From Pseudomonas gingeri (GTDB lineage: Bacteria; Pseudomonadota; Gammaproteobacteria; Pseudomonadales; Pseudomonadaceae), in NCBI RefSeq assembly GCF_013386115.1, contig NZ_JACAOR010000011.1, positions 186,001 to 250,000 on the forward strand: 64,000 bases of DNA, given 5' to 3'. The notes beneath the pieces were generated by a model. That model searched no databases, had not been told where the DNA came from, and saw nothing but the letters and a program-made list of their open reading frames with translations. Positions 53,374-61,843 of this stretch are shown here, piece after piece; the stretch's first letter is position 1, and each line of letters starts with the position of its first letter. A program made the translations under genes and the position numbers.

Positions 53374-54231
53374 ATGAACCTGTTCCAACTCCGCGCATTC
53401 GATGCCGTGGCCCGCGAGGGCAGCTTTACCCGTGCCGCCGCCCGGCTGTTTATCAGCCAGCCGGCGGTCACCGGGCATATCAAGGCCTTGGAAGAGCACT
53501 ACCAGATCACCCTGTTGCGTCGTACGGCACGGCGCGTGGAACTGACGGAGCAGGGCACCCGCCTGGCAGCCATCACCCGGGCGATGTTCGGGCTCGCCGA
53601 GGAGGCGCGGGTCATGCTCGAAGCCAATCGCCAGTTGCTCACCGGGCGCCTGGAAGTGGCGGCGGATGGGCCGCACATGGTCATGCCGATGCTGGCCAGC
53701 CTGCGTGCGCGTTATCCGGGAATCACCGTCAACCTGCGGCTCGGCAATGCCCAGGAGACATTGGCGGCGCTGCTCGCGGAGCATGCCGATGTCGCGGTGC
53801 TGACCGAGGTCGAGCCACGCAAGGGGCTGCACCTGCAAGCCTTGAGCGAGTCGCGGATCTGTGTCCTGGTGCCCGCCGGGCATCCCTGGGCGGCCGAGCG
53901 CGAAGGTATCGCCCTGCAGCGCCTGGATCAGGTGATCATGGTGTTGCGCGAGCCTTCGTCGATTACCCGCCGGACCTTCGACCAGGCCTGTGGGCTGGCC
54001 GGGGTCATCCCGCGGGTGTTGCTGGAGCTGGACAGCCGCGAGGCGGTGACCGAGGCAGTGGCGGCCGACCTGGGACTGGGGATCGTCTCGTCCCTGGAGG
54101 TCAGCCATGACCCGCGCATCCGCGCCGTGCCGATCATCGGTGATGGCTTGCGCAACCGGCACATGATCGGTTGTCTGGAGCGGCGTACCGAACTGCGCCT
54201 GATCCAGGCGTTCCTCGGGCTGGCGCCCTGA
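53374..54231 (+). CDS. LysR-family regulator of the phnWX operon
   Basis: 285-residue LysR-type regulator with a canonical HTH (FTRAAARLFISQPAVTGHIKALEE, residues about 19-42) and an effector-binding domain. It is divergent from phnW, the usual layout for an activator of 2-aminoethylphosphonate use. Start is ATG 53374 (MNLFQLRAFDAVAREGS), the family N-terminus, with GAGG upstream. Confidence 0.92.
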   Translation: MNLFQLRAFDAVAREGSFTRAAARLFISQPAVTGHIKALEEHYQITLLRRTARRVELTEQGTRLAAITRAMFGLAEEARVMLEANRQLLTGRLEVAADGPHMVMPMLASLRARYPGITVNLRLGNAQETLAALLAEHADVAVLTEVEPRKGLHLQALSESRICVLVPAGHPWAAEREGIALQRLDQVIMVLREPSSITRRTFDQACGLAGVIPRVLLELDSREAVTEAVAADLGLGIVSSLEVSHDPRIRAVPIIGDGLRNRHMIGCLERRTELRLIQAFLGLAP

Positions 54232-54259
54232 GGGACCGTTCAATTCGGTCCAGCCCGGC

Positions 54260-56143
54260 TCAGTCTGGTCCGGCAGGCTTGATCAACCATTCATAGATGC
54301 TGTTCAACTCGTCACGACAGGGCGTGCAACTGTCGTGCGGGCTGCCCTGGAGCAGGGCCTGGCGTTGAGCGGGGCTCCAGTGTTGCGTCAGGTAGTCGTG
54401 CAGGGCCACGCATTGCCCGGGGTAGAGCAGCCAGAGCTGTTCCGGGGTATTACCCAGCTCCAGCGCCAGCCGGTGTTTCTGGTACGCACTGAGCATGGCG
54501 ACGCCGCGGGCATCGCTGCGGCCTTCGAGCAGGATGTCGTCACGGCCCAGGCGTGCCAGTTCCTTGAGGCCCGGGCGAGGCATGCGCACGATGTACCAGA
54601 TGCTGTCGCACAGGCAGCGGCCAGGGTTCTGCGGCTGTTCGTAGAGGTGGATCTCTCCCGGTGCATCGGCTGCGCCCGACGCCGTGACGGGATGGCAGGG
54701 GTCCTGCTGGCGTATCGGCGGTTGCTCGGCAGGCATGGCAGCGGGGGGCATATCGCTCTCCCGCCCGGCCAGGAAACCGCAGATCACCAGTTGGTCCGGG
54801 TCATGGTCGACACAGTCGATCAGCACCTGGCTGCCTACCGGCGGAGCTTTTCCTTCGGCCATCCCCAGGGGAATCCAGCAGCCGGGAAGGTGGTCCGCCG
54901 AGTGCAGGGCACCCTGCAACCGGACAGGCAGGCGTCCCTGGGCATCCGCCTGCGCCGACTGTCCTGGCGGGCCGAGCACGGTGCCCAGTTGATAACCCTG
55001 TTGCCGCGGTCGTTTCTGGCGCAGGGCCGGGCGAAACGGTGTGGCCCAGGGGATCGCCCGGAAGTGATTGCCGTAGCCCCCGGCCTCGAAGTGCTCATCC
55101 GACAAGGGTGTCTGCCCGTATTCGTCACCGAGCGGCCCGAGTGCCTCGCCATTCAGTCGTTGCTCGCCCCAGTGCTGGACTTCGATGATCAGCCACTGGT
55201 CGTTGAGTGTCGCACGGGGGTGGCCGCTCAGCCGGTGTACATCGCCGCTGTGCAGTTCCCCCAGGTTGCTGTTGCCCAGGACCTGCCGGCCTTCGCAGCG
55301 CAACCGCTCCAGGGTTCGCCGGCTGCGTTGCAGGGCATGCCGTTGCTGCGGATCGGCAATCGCCGGGGGCGGGCCATAGGCCCCTGCCTGATTGGCCGCA
55401 CCGTCAGGCTCGGGTGCAGGGTTCCAGGCCTGTTCCGACCAGTGCGGACAAACGACCCCGGCCGGCCGCTGAGGGTCGGCGTGGGAAAGCATCGCGTGGC
55501 GTTCGTGAAGTCGGCTGATCACCGGCTGCCCGTCGTCAGGCGGGGTTTCACGGTAGGGTACGGTACCGGCGCGCTCGGGAAAGGCCTGGGGATCTTCGGC
55601 GAATACCACGACATGCTGTCGGGGACTGTGTTCGAAGTGATAGTGAATGCCTTCCTCCTCGCATAGCCGGTTCAGCCACTGCAGGTCGTCCTGGTCGTGT
55701 TGCTGGCATTGCGGACGCGGTGGGTAGATGCCCTGGTGGAGTTCGAAGCGATAGTCGGCGGCGGTCAGGCCGTGGCTCTCGAGCAACTGGCGAAGAATCT
55801 CGGGGACGCTCAGGTCGTAGAACACCCGGCGCCTGGCATTGCGTTCGAGAAGCTGGAGGCGCGGGCCCAGGACCATCCGGTAGTGGCACAGCTCCGGGTT
55901 GAGATGGCGACGACTGACTTCATGGATCAGGCCGTGGGCACCTTCCCGGGCCCGGCCGAAACTGAGGAATGCCGGCTGTTGCAGCAGCAGGTTCAGGTCC
56001 AGCTCGGGATCATCGCCCAGCAGTTCGATTTCAAAACGATAGGGCCGGTTCAGGGCCTCGCGCCCGCTGAAGTGAATGACCTGGAAGGGCGTCGCGAAAG
56101 GGAGGATCGCCAGTGAGATCAGTCGTTCCTTGTCCTGAGCCAT
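54260..56143 (-). CDS. VgrG-like type VI secretion tip protein with short C-terminus
   Basis: 627-residue protein. The N-terminal two-thirds (about 10-380) match the gp27-like part of VgrG (HFSGREALNRPYRFEIELLG, then DDLQWLNRLCEEEGIHYHFEH). A gp5 OB-fold follows (about 384-460, VGSQVLIDCVDHDPDQLVICG). The long beta-needle repeat expected after it is absent. Instead there is a roughly 130-residue domain (495-627) with DILLEGRSDARGVAML and QLWLLYPGQCVALHDY, which resembles the Ig/transthyretin-like adaptor domains seen in Pseudomonas tip proteins. No effector, immunity or adaptor gene adjoins it. Start is ATG 56143 with a weak ribosome site. Confidence 0.85.
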   Translation of the reverse strand: MAQDKERLISLAILPFATPFQVIHFSGREALNRPYRFEIELLGDDPELDLNLLLQQPAFLSFGRAREGAHGLIHEVSRRHLNPELCHYRMVLGPRLQLLERNARRRVFYDLSVPEILRQLLESHGLTAADYRFELHQGIYPPRPQCQQHDQDDLQWLNRLCEEEGIHYHFEHSPRQHVVVFAEDPQAFPERAGTVPYRETPPDDGQPVISRLHERHAMLSHADPQRPAGVVCPHWSEQAWNPAPEPDGAANQAGAYGPPPAIADPQQRHALQRSRRTLERLRCEGRQVLGNSNLGELHSGDVHRLSGHPRATLNDQWLIIEVQHWGEQRLNGEALGPLGDEYGQTPLSDEHFEAGGYGNHFRAIPWATPFRPALRQKRPRQQGYQLGTVLGPPGQSAQADAQGRLPVRLQGALHSADHLPGCWIPLGMAEGKAPPVGSQVLIDCVDHDPDQLVICGFLAGRESDMPPAAMPAEQPPIRQQDPCHPVTASGAADAPGEIHLYEQPQNPGRCLCDSIWYIVRMPRPGLKELARLGRDDILLEGRSDARGVAMLSAYQKHRLALELGNTPEQLWLLYPGQCVALHDYLTQHWSPAQRQALLQGSPHDSCTPCRDELNSIYEWLIKPAGPD

Positions 56144-56231
56144 TGCATCTCTTCTTATAGGGGATTTTGCGGCAGAGGGTACGAAATGCCGCGGACGCCT
56201 GGACATAGCAAAACGGCTTTTGGGAATTTGC

Positions 56232-56257
56232 CTACGATGATCTGGGTAGAGTCGTAG
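56232..56257. repeat. Dyad between vgrG and the YebC-family gene
   Basis: CTACGA (56232-56237) and TCGTAG (56252-56257) form a 6-base inverted repeat in the divergent intergenic region. Possible operator or RNA hairpin. Confidence 0.35.
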
Positions 56258-56359
56258 CGATTGTCAGGTTTTGGTCGATCAGCGACTTTTTGCCGTATAA
56301 ACTGCGCGCAAAGCGTCGGCCAATAGATGTCACGACGCCACTGATCGAGAGAGTGAGTA

Positions 56360-57064
56360 ATGGGCGCACAGTGGAAGGTTAAACACAAAGAGGCGGCAGC
56401 CAACGCCAAGGGCAAGCTGTTCGGCAAACTGGTCAAGGAAATCACCATCGCCGCGCGCAATGGCGCGGACATCACCACCAACGCGCACCTGCGCCTGGTG
56501 GTGGAGCAGGCGAAAAAGGCCTCGATGCCCCGTGAGACCCTGGAACGTGCGATCAAGAAAGGTTCCGGCCAACTGGGCGAGACCGTGCAGTACCACCGTG
56601 TGACCTATGAAGGCTTCGCCCCCCATCAGGTGCCGCTGATCGTCGAATGCGTCACCGACAACATCAACCGTACCGTGGCGGAAATCCGCGTGGCCTTCCG
56701 CAAGGGCCAGCTGGGTGCCTCGGGTTCGGTGGCGTGGGACTTCAACCATGTCGGCCTGATCGAAGCCGCGCCGGATACCCCGGATGCGGACCCGGAAGTG
56801 GCGGCCATCGAAGCCGGCGCGCAGGATTTCGAGGCGGGCGAAGAGGGCGCGACCCTGTTCATCACCGAGCCGACCGATCTCGACGCCGTGCAGAAAGCCT
56901 TGCCCGAGCAGGGTTTCACCGTCTTGTCGGCCAAGCTGGGCTACCAGCCGAAGAACCCGGTCAGCGGCTTGAGCGACGAGCAGATGGCGGAAGTCGAAGC
57001 CTTCCTCGAAGGCCTGGACAACCATGATGACGTGCAGGACATGTTCGTCGGCCTGGCGGGCTGA
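56360..57064 (+). CDS. YebC/PmpR (TACO1) family protein
   Basis: 234-residue protein of the YebC family. It opens with MGAQWKVKHKEAAANAKGKLF, not the MAGHSKW start of the main YebC, so it is a YeeN-type paralogue. Members act as DNA-binding regulators (PmpR) or help ribosomes through proline-rich stretches. Which role applies here is not readable from sequence. Conserved segments NINRTVAEIRVAFRKGQLG and SVAWDFNHVGLIE are present. ATG 56360 is preceded by GAGAGAG. Monocistronic. Confidence 0.9.
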   Translation: MGAQWKVKHKEAAANAKGKLFGKLVKEITIAARNGADITTNAHLRLVVEQAKKASMPRETLERAIKKGSGQLGETVQYHRVTYEGFAPHQVPLIVECVTDNINRTVAEIRVAFRKGQLGASGSVAWDFNHVGLIEAAPDTPDADPEVAAIEAGAQDFEAGEEGATLFITEPTDLDAVQKALPEQGFTVLSAKLGYQPKNPVSGLSDEQMAEVEAFLEGLDNHDDVQDMFVGLAG

Positions 57065-57082
57065 TTTCAGGCTATGTACGGC

Positions 57083-57206
57083 TTGCTGCAGGAGCCGTTC
57101 TTAGTGGCCTTATCGCCAGCAAGCCGGCTCCTGCAGGGCCGTGGGCACACTGATATCTTGTGGTGCGACGAACTTGCAGGAGCCGGTTGCTGGCGATAGC
57201 GGCCTG
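57083..57206. repeat. Inverted pair of REP-like elements (REPIN)
   Basis: CTTATCGCCAGCAAGCCGGC (from about 57110) and, inverted, GAGCCGGTTGCTGGCGATAG (from about 57179) are two copies of the Pseudomonas REP-type sequence, about 70 bases apart. A third partial copy lies at 57083-57109. The segment fills the gap between two convergent genes. Confidence 0.75.
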
Positions 57207-57243
57207 ACCGGCAAGGCCAGTCTCAGCAGGCCTCCCGCTGCTG

Positions 57244-58554
57244 CTACAGCAAATCCGCGCAGATCGCCTCGAACCCCGGCCGGGCCAGTACATCCGGCTG
57301 GACGCAGCGCAACTGCAAGGCCTGCAGCGACTCAAGCGCGGGCCGGTCCATTTCCCCGTCGATCCGCTCCAGCAACTCCCCCAGGAAAATGCCGAACGCA
57401 CGCACCTCGATACGTTGCAGGGCGCGGGTTTCCAGGCTGTCGGTCGGGGCATGGAACGATGCGGCGCCAAAATCCCCGAGCAGACAATCCCCGGCTTCGT
57501 TGTAGAGAATATTGTGGGCGTACAGGTCGCCGTGGCACAGCCCCAGGCGATGCAGGTGCGCACCCACCGAGGCGATTCCCCGCGCCATGCGCAAGGCCTG
57601 ATCGGCGCTGAAGCGGGTCTCGTCCCGGTACACATCGCGGCTGCACGAGTCGAGGCTGGGCAGCGCCGCGAGATTGGCGAATTGCGGATCGATCAGTTCC
57701 ATCACCAGGCCGGCCTGGCCATCGGGATGATCGACGATACGACCCTCGACCCGGATCAGGTTCGGGTGCAGGCCGGCGGCGATGCAGGCATTCATTTCAT
57801 TCTGGGGCGAACCGTCGCTGGTCATGCTGCCCTTGTACAGCTTGACCGCCACGGCCTGGTCCGGTGCCGAAGGCCGGGTCCACAGGGCCTGGCTGATGAC
57901 GCCGGAAGCACCTTCGCCCAGCCGTTGCCCGAGCTGCAACCGGGCCCAGCCGATATTCGGCGTGCTGTCACCGGCCAGGACCTCGCCGGTGTGATCGAGT
58001 TGCGGATTACCGGCATAGGCGATCCAGGCCAGGCTGGGCAGGGTCAGCAGCCACTGCGGCAGTTCGCTCAACTGGTTGGCGGCGATGCGGATCAGTTCGA
58101 GCTTGTGGCAATCGGCCAGGGTCGCCGGCAGGTGTCGCAGGCGATTGCCCGCCAGCATGAGCTTTTGCAGCAGGGGGCGGCGGCCCAGTTCATCGGGCAG
58201 TTCGCCGATCCGGTTGTCGGTCAGGATCAACCAGCGCAACAGTGGCGGCAATGCCGCCGGCGGCACGTGTTCGATGCGATTGGCCTTGAAGGCGACCATG
58301 CTCAGCCGGGCGCACTGGCCCAGGCAGGCGGGCAGCTCGGTGAACAGGTTGTCGGAACAGAACAGGATGCGCAGGTGCGGCAGGCGATGCAGGTCATCCG
58401 GCAGGCTGCTCAACTGGTTGCCGCTCAGGTTGAGGATTTCCAGGGAGTCGGCCAGCTGGAAGATTTCCCGGGGAAACTCGGTGAGCCCGCAGGACAGGTC
58501 GAGTCGCTTGATGCCGGTCAATTGGCCGGCGCGCAGTTGGGCAAGGGTATCCAT
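57244..58554 (-). CDS. Leucine-rich repeat protein fused to a protein kinase
   Basis: 436-residue fusion. Residues about 14-190 are seven or more leucine-rich repeats (L.IL.LSGNQLSSLPDDL type). Residues about 205-436 are a eukaryotic-like Ser/Thr kinase: glycine-rich loop GEGASGVI (213-220), ATP lysine in VAVK (238), catalytic loop HGDLYAHN (341-348, HGD instead of HRD) and DFG (361-363). No signal peptide or membrane segment, so it is cytoplasmic. Start at ATG 58554 is by fit to the LRR onset; an ATG pair at 58602 is the alternative, and neither has a good ribosome site. Substrate unknown. Confidence 0.88.
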   Translation of the reverse strand: MDTLAQLRAGQLTGIKRLDLSCGLTEFPREIFQLADSLEILNLSGNQLSSLPDDLHRLPHLRILFCSDNLFTELPACLGQCARLSMVAFKANRIEHVPPAALPPLLRWLILTDNRIGELPDELGRRPLLQKLMLAGNRLRHLPATLADCHKLELIRIAANQLSELPQWLLTLPSLAWIAYAGNPQLDHTGEVLAGDSTPNIGWARLQLGQRLGEGASGVISQALWTRPSAPDQAVAVKLYKGSMTSDGSPQNEMNACIAAGLHPNLIRVEGRIVDHPDGQAGLVMELIDPQFANLAALPSLDSCSRDVYRDETRFSADQALRMARGIASVGAHLHRLGLCHGDLYAHNILYNEAGDCLLGDFGAASFHAPTDSLETRALQRIEVRAFGIFLGELLERIDGEMDRPALESLQALQLRCVQPDVLARPGFEAICADLL

Positions 58555-58624
58555 AAGCGGAGGTCCGTACGGGTCACGATCAGCGAAAAAGGCCGCCATC
58601 ATAACGGTGTGGAGGCGACCTTGC

Positions 58625-59821
58625 TCATGGTTGCGTTCGGGGACCGACTTCCACCAGCTGGCCCAGGCGGCTACGGGTGCGCGCCAGGTCGATGGCATTG
58701 CCGCCGAGACTGTCGCGCAGCGGCTGTGCGCCGATCAGCAGCAGGCGCTTGTCCTGGTCGTAGAGGACGTCGATCAGGTTGATGAAACGCTGCTGGGCGG
58801 CGATCGAGCAGTTCTCGAGGCTGGGCAGTTCGTCGATGATCCAGGTATCGAAACGCCGGCACAGCTCCAGGTAGTCCATCACCGCGGTGGGTTCTTCGCA
58901 CAGGTCGGCGAACTCGAAGCGCACGTGGCGATCCTGGTTCTGGCGCACCCTCAGTTGACGCGCACCGACCACCAGCGGGGAGGCCGCGGCCCCGCGCTCC
59001 GGCAGTTGCAGGGCCTGGCGTTGTTCGAGGCTGCCGGGCCAGATGTACTGGCCGTGGGTGAATTGCTGCTGGGCATGACTGCGCGGCTGGCTGCGGTAGT
59101 CGTGGGGGCCGCCGACTTCCATGACATCCATCCGCGCGTGGATCAGATCGATCACCGGTTTGAACCGCGCGTGATAGAGCGGGTTTGGCAGCAGGCCCTG
59201 GGGCGGGTAATTGGACGTCACCACCAACAGCACGCCGCGCTGGAACAGCGCCTTGAACAGCCGGGTGATCAGCATGGCATCGCCGATGTCATGGACATGG
59301 AATTCGTCGAAGCACAGCAGCCGGCATCCCTCCAGCAGTTCGTCGAGTGTGCGGCCGAGGGCATCCGGTTCTTCGCGATGGATAAACATGCCCTGGTGCA
59401 GGCGGGCGAAGAAATCGTGGAAATGCAGGCGCTGTTTCTCGGCAATCGGCACGGCCTGGAAAAAACCGTCCAGCAACCAGCTCTTGCCGCGACCGACGGC
59501 ACCATATAGGTACAGGCTGCGCTGGCGCTGCTGGGGCGAGGCCTGCAACAGCGCGGTGGCCTGCTGGGCCATGCGTTCGATGACCCGCTGCTGGCTGTGG
59601 CTCAGGGTATAACCCTGATGGCTGGCCTTGTGCCGGAAATACTCGTGCACGTCATGGTGCGGCGCTACCACGCCGGCCTTGCCGGAGAGGGCCTTGCCGA
59701 ACAACCGGCGCAGGGCCGGCCAGCGGGATTTCACGCCGGGGCGATGAGGAGGTAGAGCGGCCAACGGAGAAGGTCCCCTTAGGTGAAAATCCTGATCGTC
59801 CCGGTCATGGTGTCCTGGCAA
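58625..59821 (-). CDS. zapE: ZapE/AFG1-type ATPase
   Basis: 398-residue AAA+-like ATPase. Walker A is YGAVGRGKS (about 111-119) and Walker B is LLCFDEFHVHD. The AFG1 motif HFHDFFARLHQGM lies between them, and FEFADLC and DELPSLENCS follow. ZapE works at the division ring under stress in E. coli; this copy has an extra basic N-terminal stretch (about 60 residues) and may be the second, divergent paralogue found in many pseudomonads. It is separated from the LRR-kinase by about 70 bases on the same strand, so co-transcription is possible. Confidence 0.88.
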   Translation of the reverse strand: MPGHHDRDDQDFHLRGPSPLAALPPHRPGVKSRWPALRRLFGKALSGKAGVVAPHHDVHEYFRHKASHQGYTLSHSQQRVIERMAQQATALLQASPQQRQRSLYLYGAVGRGKSWLLDGFFQAVPIAEKQRLHFHDFFARLHQGMFIHREEPDALGRTLDELLEGCRLLCFDEFHVHDIGDAMLITRLFKALFQRGVLLVVTSNYPPQGLLPNPLYHARFKPVIDLIHARMDVMEVGGPHDYRSQPRSHAQQQFTHGQYIWPGSLEQRQALQLPERGAAASPLVVGARQLRVRQNQDRHVRFEFADLCEEPTAVMDYLELCRRFDTWIIDELPSLENCSIAAQQRFINLIDVLYDQDKRLLLIGAQPLRDSLGGNAIDLARTRSRLGQLVEVGPRTQP

Positions 59822-60096
59822 GCGTCGTCGCGCAGATGGCGCAAGGCTATCTTGGCGACAGTCGCGCTAATTTAACCATACAAAATGTGGCAGTCAGCAA
59901 TTCCTGAAGGGCGCGCGACGATGTTTTGCGCTGCCATATGTCGGCTTGCACATAAAACCAATGCAGGCATATGGCCATACCGTTTATTCTGAGGCGCTTT
60001 TCATCGCTCGGCTTTTTTCGTCAAGGTCCCCGCCGCTCAAATGGATTGAGCCATTGAGCGGAGCCCGTGCGAATGCCTGAAGAACGGGACCGACCC
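59822..60096. other. Intergenic region before the pilus genes
   Basis: 275 bases between divergent genes. An 8-base inverted repeat GCCATATG (59933-59940) / CATATGGC (59968-59975) has centres about 35 bases apart and is a candidate operator for the pilus operon. No convincing -35/-10 pair was seen. Confidence 0.45.
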
Positions 60097-60435
60097 ATGC
60101 ACTCCATCCATCGACTGTTGCTCGCGCTGGGCGCGTTCTGCCTGCTGCCCGACAGTGCCCGGGCGGCTGTTGGCGGGCATATCGAGGCCCGCCTGGTGAT
60201 CACTGCCGGTTGTGAAGTCAGCCACGCCGCCGGTGCGGGCCTGGATCGAAGCAAGCCGCTCGACCCCCGATTGCCCGGGATCCGGGACAACCTGGCGGTG
60301 AGCTGTGGTTCTTCGCCCAACAGTCCGACCCAGTTCACCGTCAAGGTCGACCCCCGGGTCCATGATCTTGATAGCGCTCGCACGCGGACTGCCGGACCCT
60401 ACCGCGATACGGTCGTCGTGACGCTGGGTTGGTAG
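60097..60435 (+). CDS. Short spore-coat-U-type pilin, middle part missing
   Basis: 112-residue secreted protein with a signal peptide (about 1-25, ending ARA). It keeps the start of the family fold (GGHIEARLVITAGCEV, then NLAVSCGSSP) and its end (GPYRDTVVVTLGW). It lacks the roughly 50-60 central residues (the R-x-L...Y-x-LY...G segment) seen in the four pilins downstream. It could be a decayed subunit or a genuine short form. Start is ATG 60097; an in-frame ATG at 60067 is the alternative. It is separated from the next pilin by 236 bases. Confidence 0.7.
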   Translation: MHSIHRLLLALGAFCLLPDSARAAVGGHIEARLVITAGCEVSHAAGAGLDRSKPLDPRLPGIRDNLAVSCGSSPNSPTQFTVKVDPRVHDLDSARTRTAGPYRDTVVVTLGW

Positions 60436-60671
60436 CCGAGTCGCTCGCCTAATCGAAACAAAATGTTCCAGGCCGTTCCGTTGAATCCCGGCACCTCTGA
60501 ACGAAATTCTACTGTGAATACAGCTTTTTCCGAGAAGAACTACAGGGTCTTGAGTGAAAAGACCTAGGAAAAGTACTGCAAATATGTGGCTGAATTTCTG
60601 ACTCGGCTGGCAGCTTTGTCCTTCACTGCTAACCTGATGTTAGCAAGCCATCCCTCAAAAGGATTGAGGCC
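60436..60671. other. Gap between first and second pilin genes with a dyad
   Basis: No ORF. A perfect 7-base inverted repeat TGCTAAC-CTGAT-GTTAGCA (60627-60645) lies 26 bases before the next start codon and could be an operator or mRNA hairpin controlling the main pilin genes. Confidence 0.45.
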
Positions 60672-61196
60672 GTGAAAGGACCTATGGTTTTGGCAGTCGT
60701 GAGCGCATTGTGCAGCGCCCAGGCGTTGGCCGCGCAGCTCCAGGTGGAGGTGCGGGTCAATGTGATGCGTGGCTGCCAGTTGGTCGGCGTGACCCGCGAG
60801 GCGGGCATCGACCAGTTGGGCGTGCTCGACTTTGGCAACACCGCCCGTCTCAACGATCCGGCGGGGCCCTTGAGCGCCGCGCTGACCAGTGCCCGCCTGC
60901 CGCGCCTGGAATGCAATCCCGACACCCCTTATCAAGTGCGCATCGACGGTGGCCTGCACGGCGGCATCGGTGAAGTGCGTTACCTGGCGGGCGATTCCCG
61001 CAGCAGCCCGATTCCCTATCGACTCTACCGCGATGCCGCGCGGCGTACTGCGCTGCCGGTCAACGAAGCCTTGAGCGGCACCGTGCCCGACAGCGGTTCG
61101 GTGGAGCTGCCGTTGTATGCGCGGATCGAACCCCTGGCCCAGGTGCCGCGCGTCAGCCGTTACACCGATATCGTGAAGGTGACCGTCACCTGGTAG
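60672..61196 (+). CDS. Spore-coat-U domain pilin (Csu-like)
   Basis: 174-residue secreted subunit with signal peptide (about 1-20, cleavage after ALA) and the SCPU fold: two conserved cysteines (MRGCQLVG and RLECNPD), LDFG motif, IPYRLY, and the terminal YTDIVKVTVTW. It starts with GTG 60672 behind GAGG; ATG 60684 is possible. Subunit of an archaic chaperone-usher pilus. Confidence 0.85.
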   Translation: MKGPMVLAVVSALCSAQALAAQLQVEVRVNVMRGCQLVGVTREAGIDQLGVLDFGNTARLNDPAGPLSAALTSARLPRLECNPDTPYQVRIDGGLHGGIGEVRYLAGDSRSSPIPYRLYRDAARRTALPVNEALSGTVPDSGSVELPLYARIEPLAQVPRVSRYTDIVKVTVTW

Positions 61197-61298
61197 GCGT
61201 TTGCAGCAACCTCTGCCGGGTGGACCCGGCAGGAAAAGGAATGTCGCCCGCGAGCGGGCGGCCAATCGGTTTTATCCTGATGGAAGTAGGATCGGCAT

Positions 61299-61823
61299 AT
61301 GAAATACCGCAACCGCGTCGTGCTCGCCCTCGCGCCCCTGCTTTTGCTGGCGGGCGGTGCCGAGGCGGTAATGACCGGGACCATCCAGGCCCGGCTGGTC
61401 ATTTCACCGGCCTGCGAGGTGAATGCCGGGGTGGCGCCCATGCCCGGGAATCTCGGGCGACTGGATTTCGGCAGTTCGGGGCCGACCTGGACCCGTCCGC
61501 TGAACGCAGCGATCACCGGCAGCGGTGGGGCCCTGCAAGTCACCTGCAATACCTCGGTCAGTGGCTTCACCGTGACCATCGATGGTGGTGTCAACGGTGA
61601 CGGCACCACCCGGCGCCTGAGCAACGGCCGCCAGACCATTCCCTACCGACTCACCGTCGATGCCGCCGGCACCGACAGCTACAGCATCGGGCAACAACGC
61701 AATTTCGCCGTCAGCACCGGAGCCCAGAGGCCGATTCCGGTCTATGGCGCCGTGGTGGCGAATACCAACGCACTGCCGGCAGGTACTTACCGCGACACGC
61801 TGACGGTCACGTTGGACTGGTAA
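61299..61823 (+). CDS. Spore-coat-U domain pilin (Csu-like)
   Basis: 174-residue secreted subunit. Signal peptide is about 1-24 (cleavage near GGAEA-V). Conserved features are ARLVISPACEVN, LDFGSSG, LQVTCNTS with the second cysteine, IPYRLTVD, and the terminal YRDTLTVTLDW. It lies 102 bases after the previous pilin. Confidence 0.87.
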   Translation: MKYRNRVVLALAPLLLLAGGAEAVMTGTIQARLVISPACEVNAGVAPMPGNLGRLDFGSSGPTWTRPLNAAITGSGGALQVTCNTSVSGFTVTIDGGVNGDGTTRRLSNGRQTIPYRLTVDAAGTDSYSIGQQRNFAVSTGAQRPIPVYGAVVANTNALPAGTYRDTLTVTLDW

Positions 61824-61843
61824 CTCAACAGAGGATGAGCATC

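Noticed and set aside
53374..54231. LysR gene as part of a larger phosphonate cluster with transporter
   Set aside because: Only phnW, phnX and the regulator are present here. No phosphonate transporter lies next to them.
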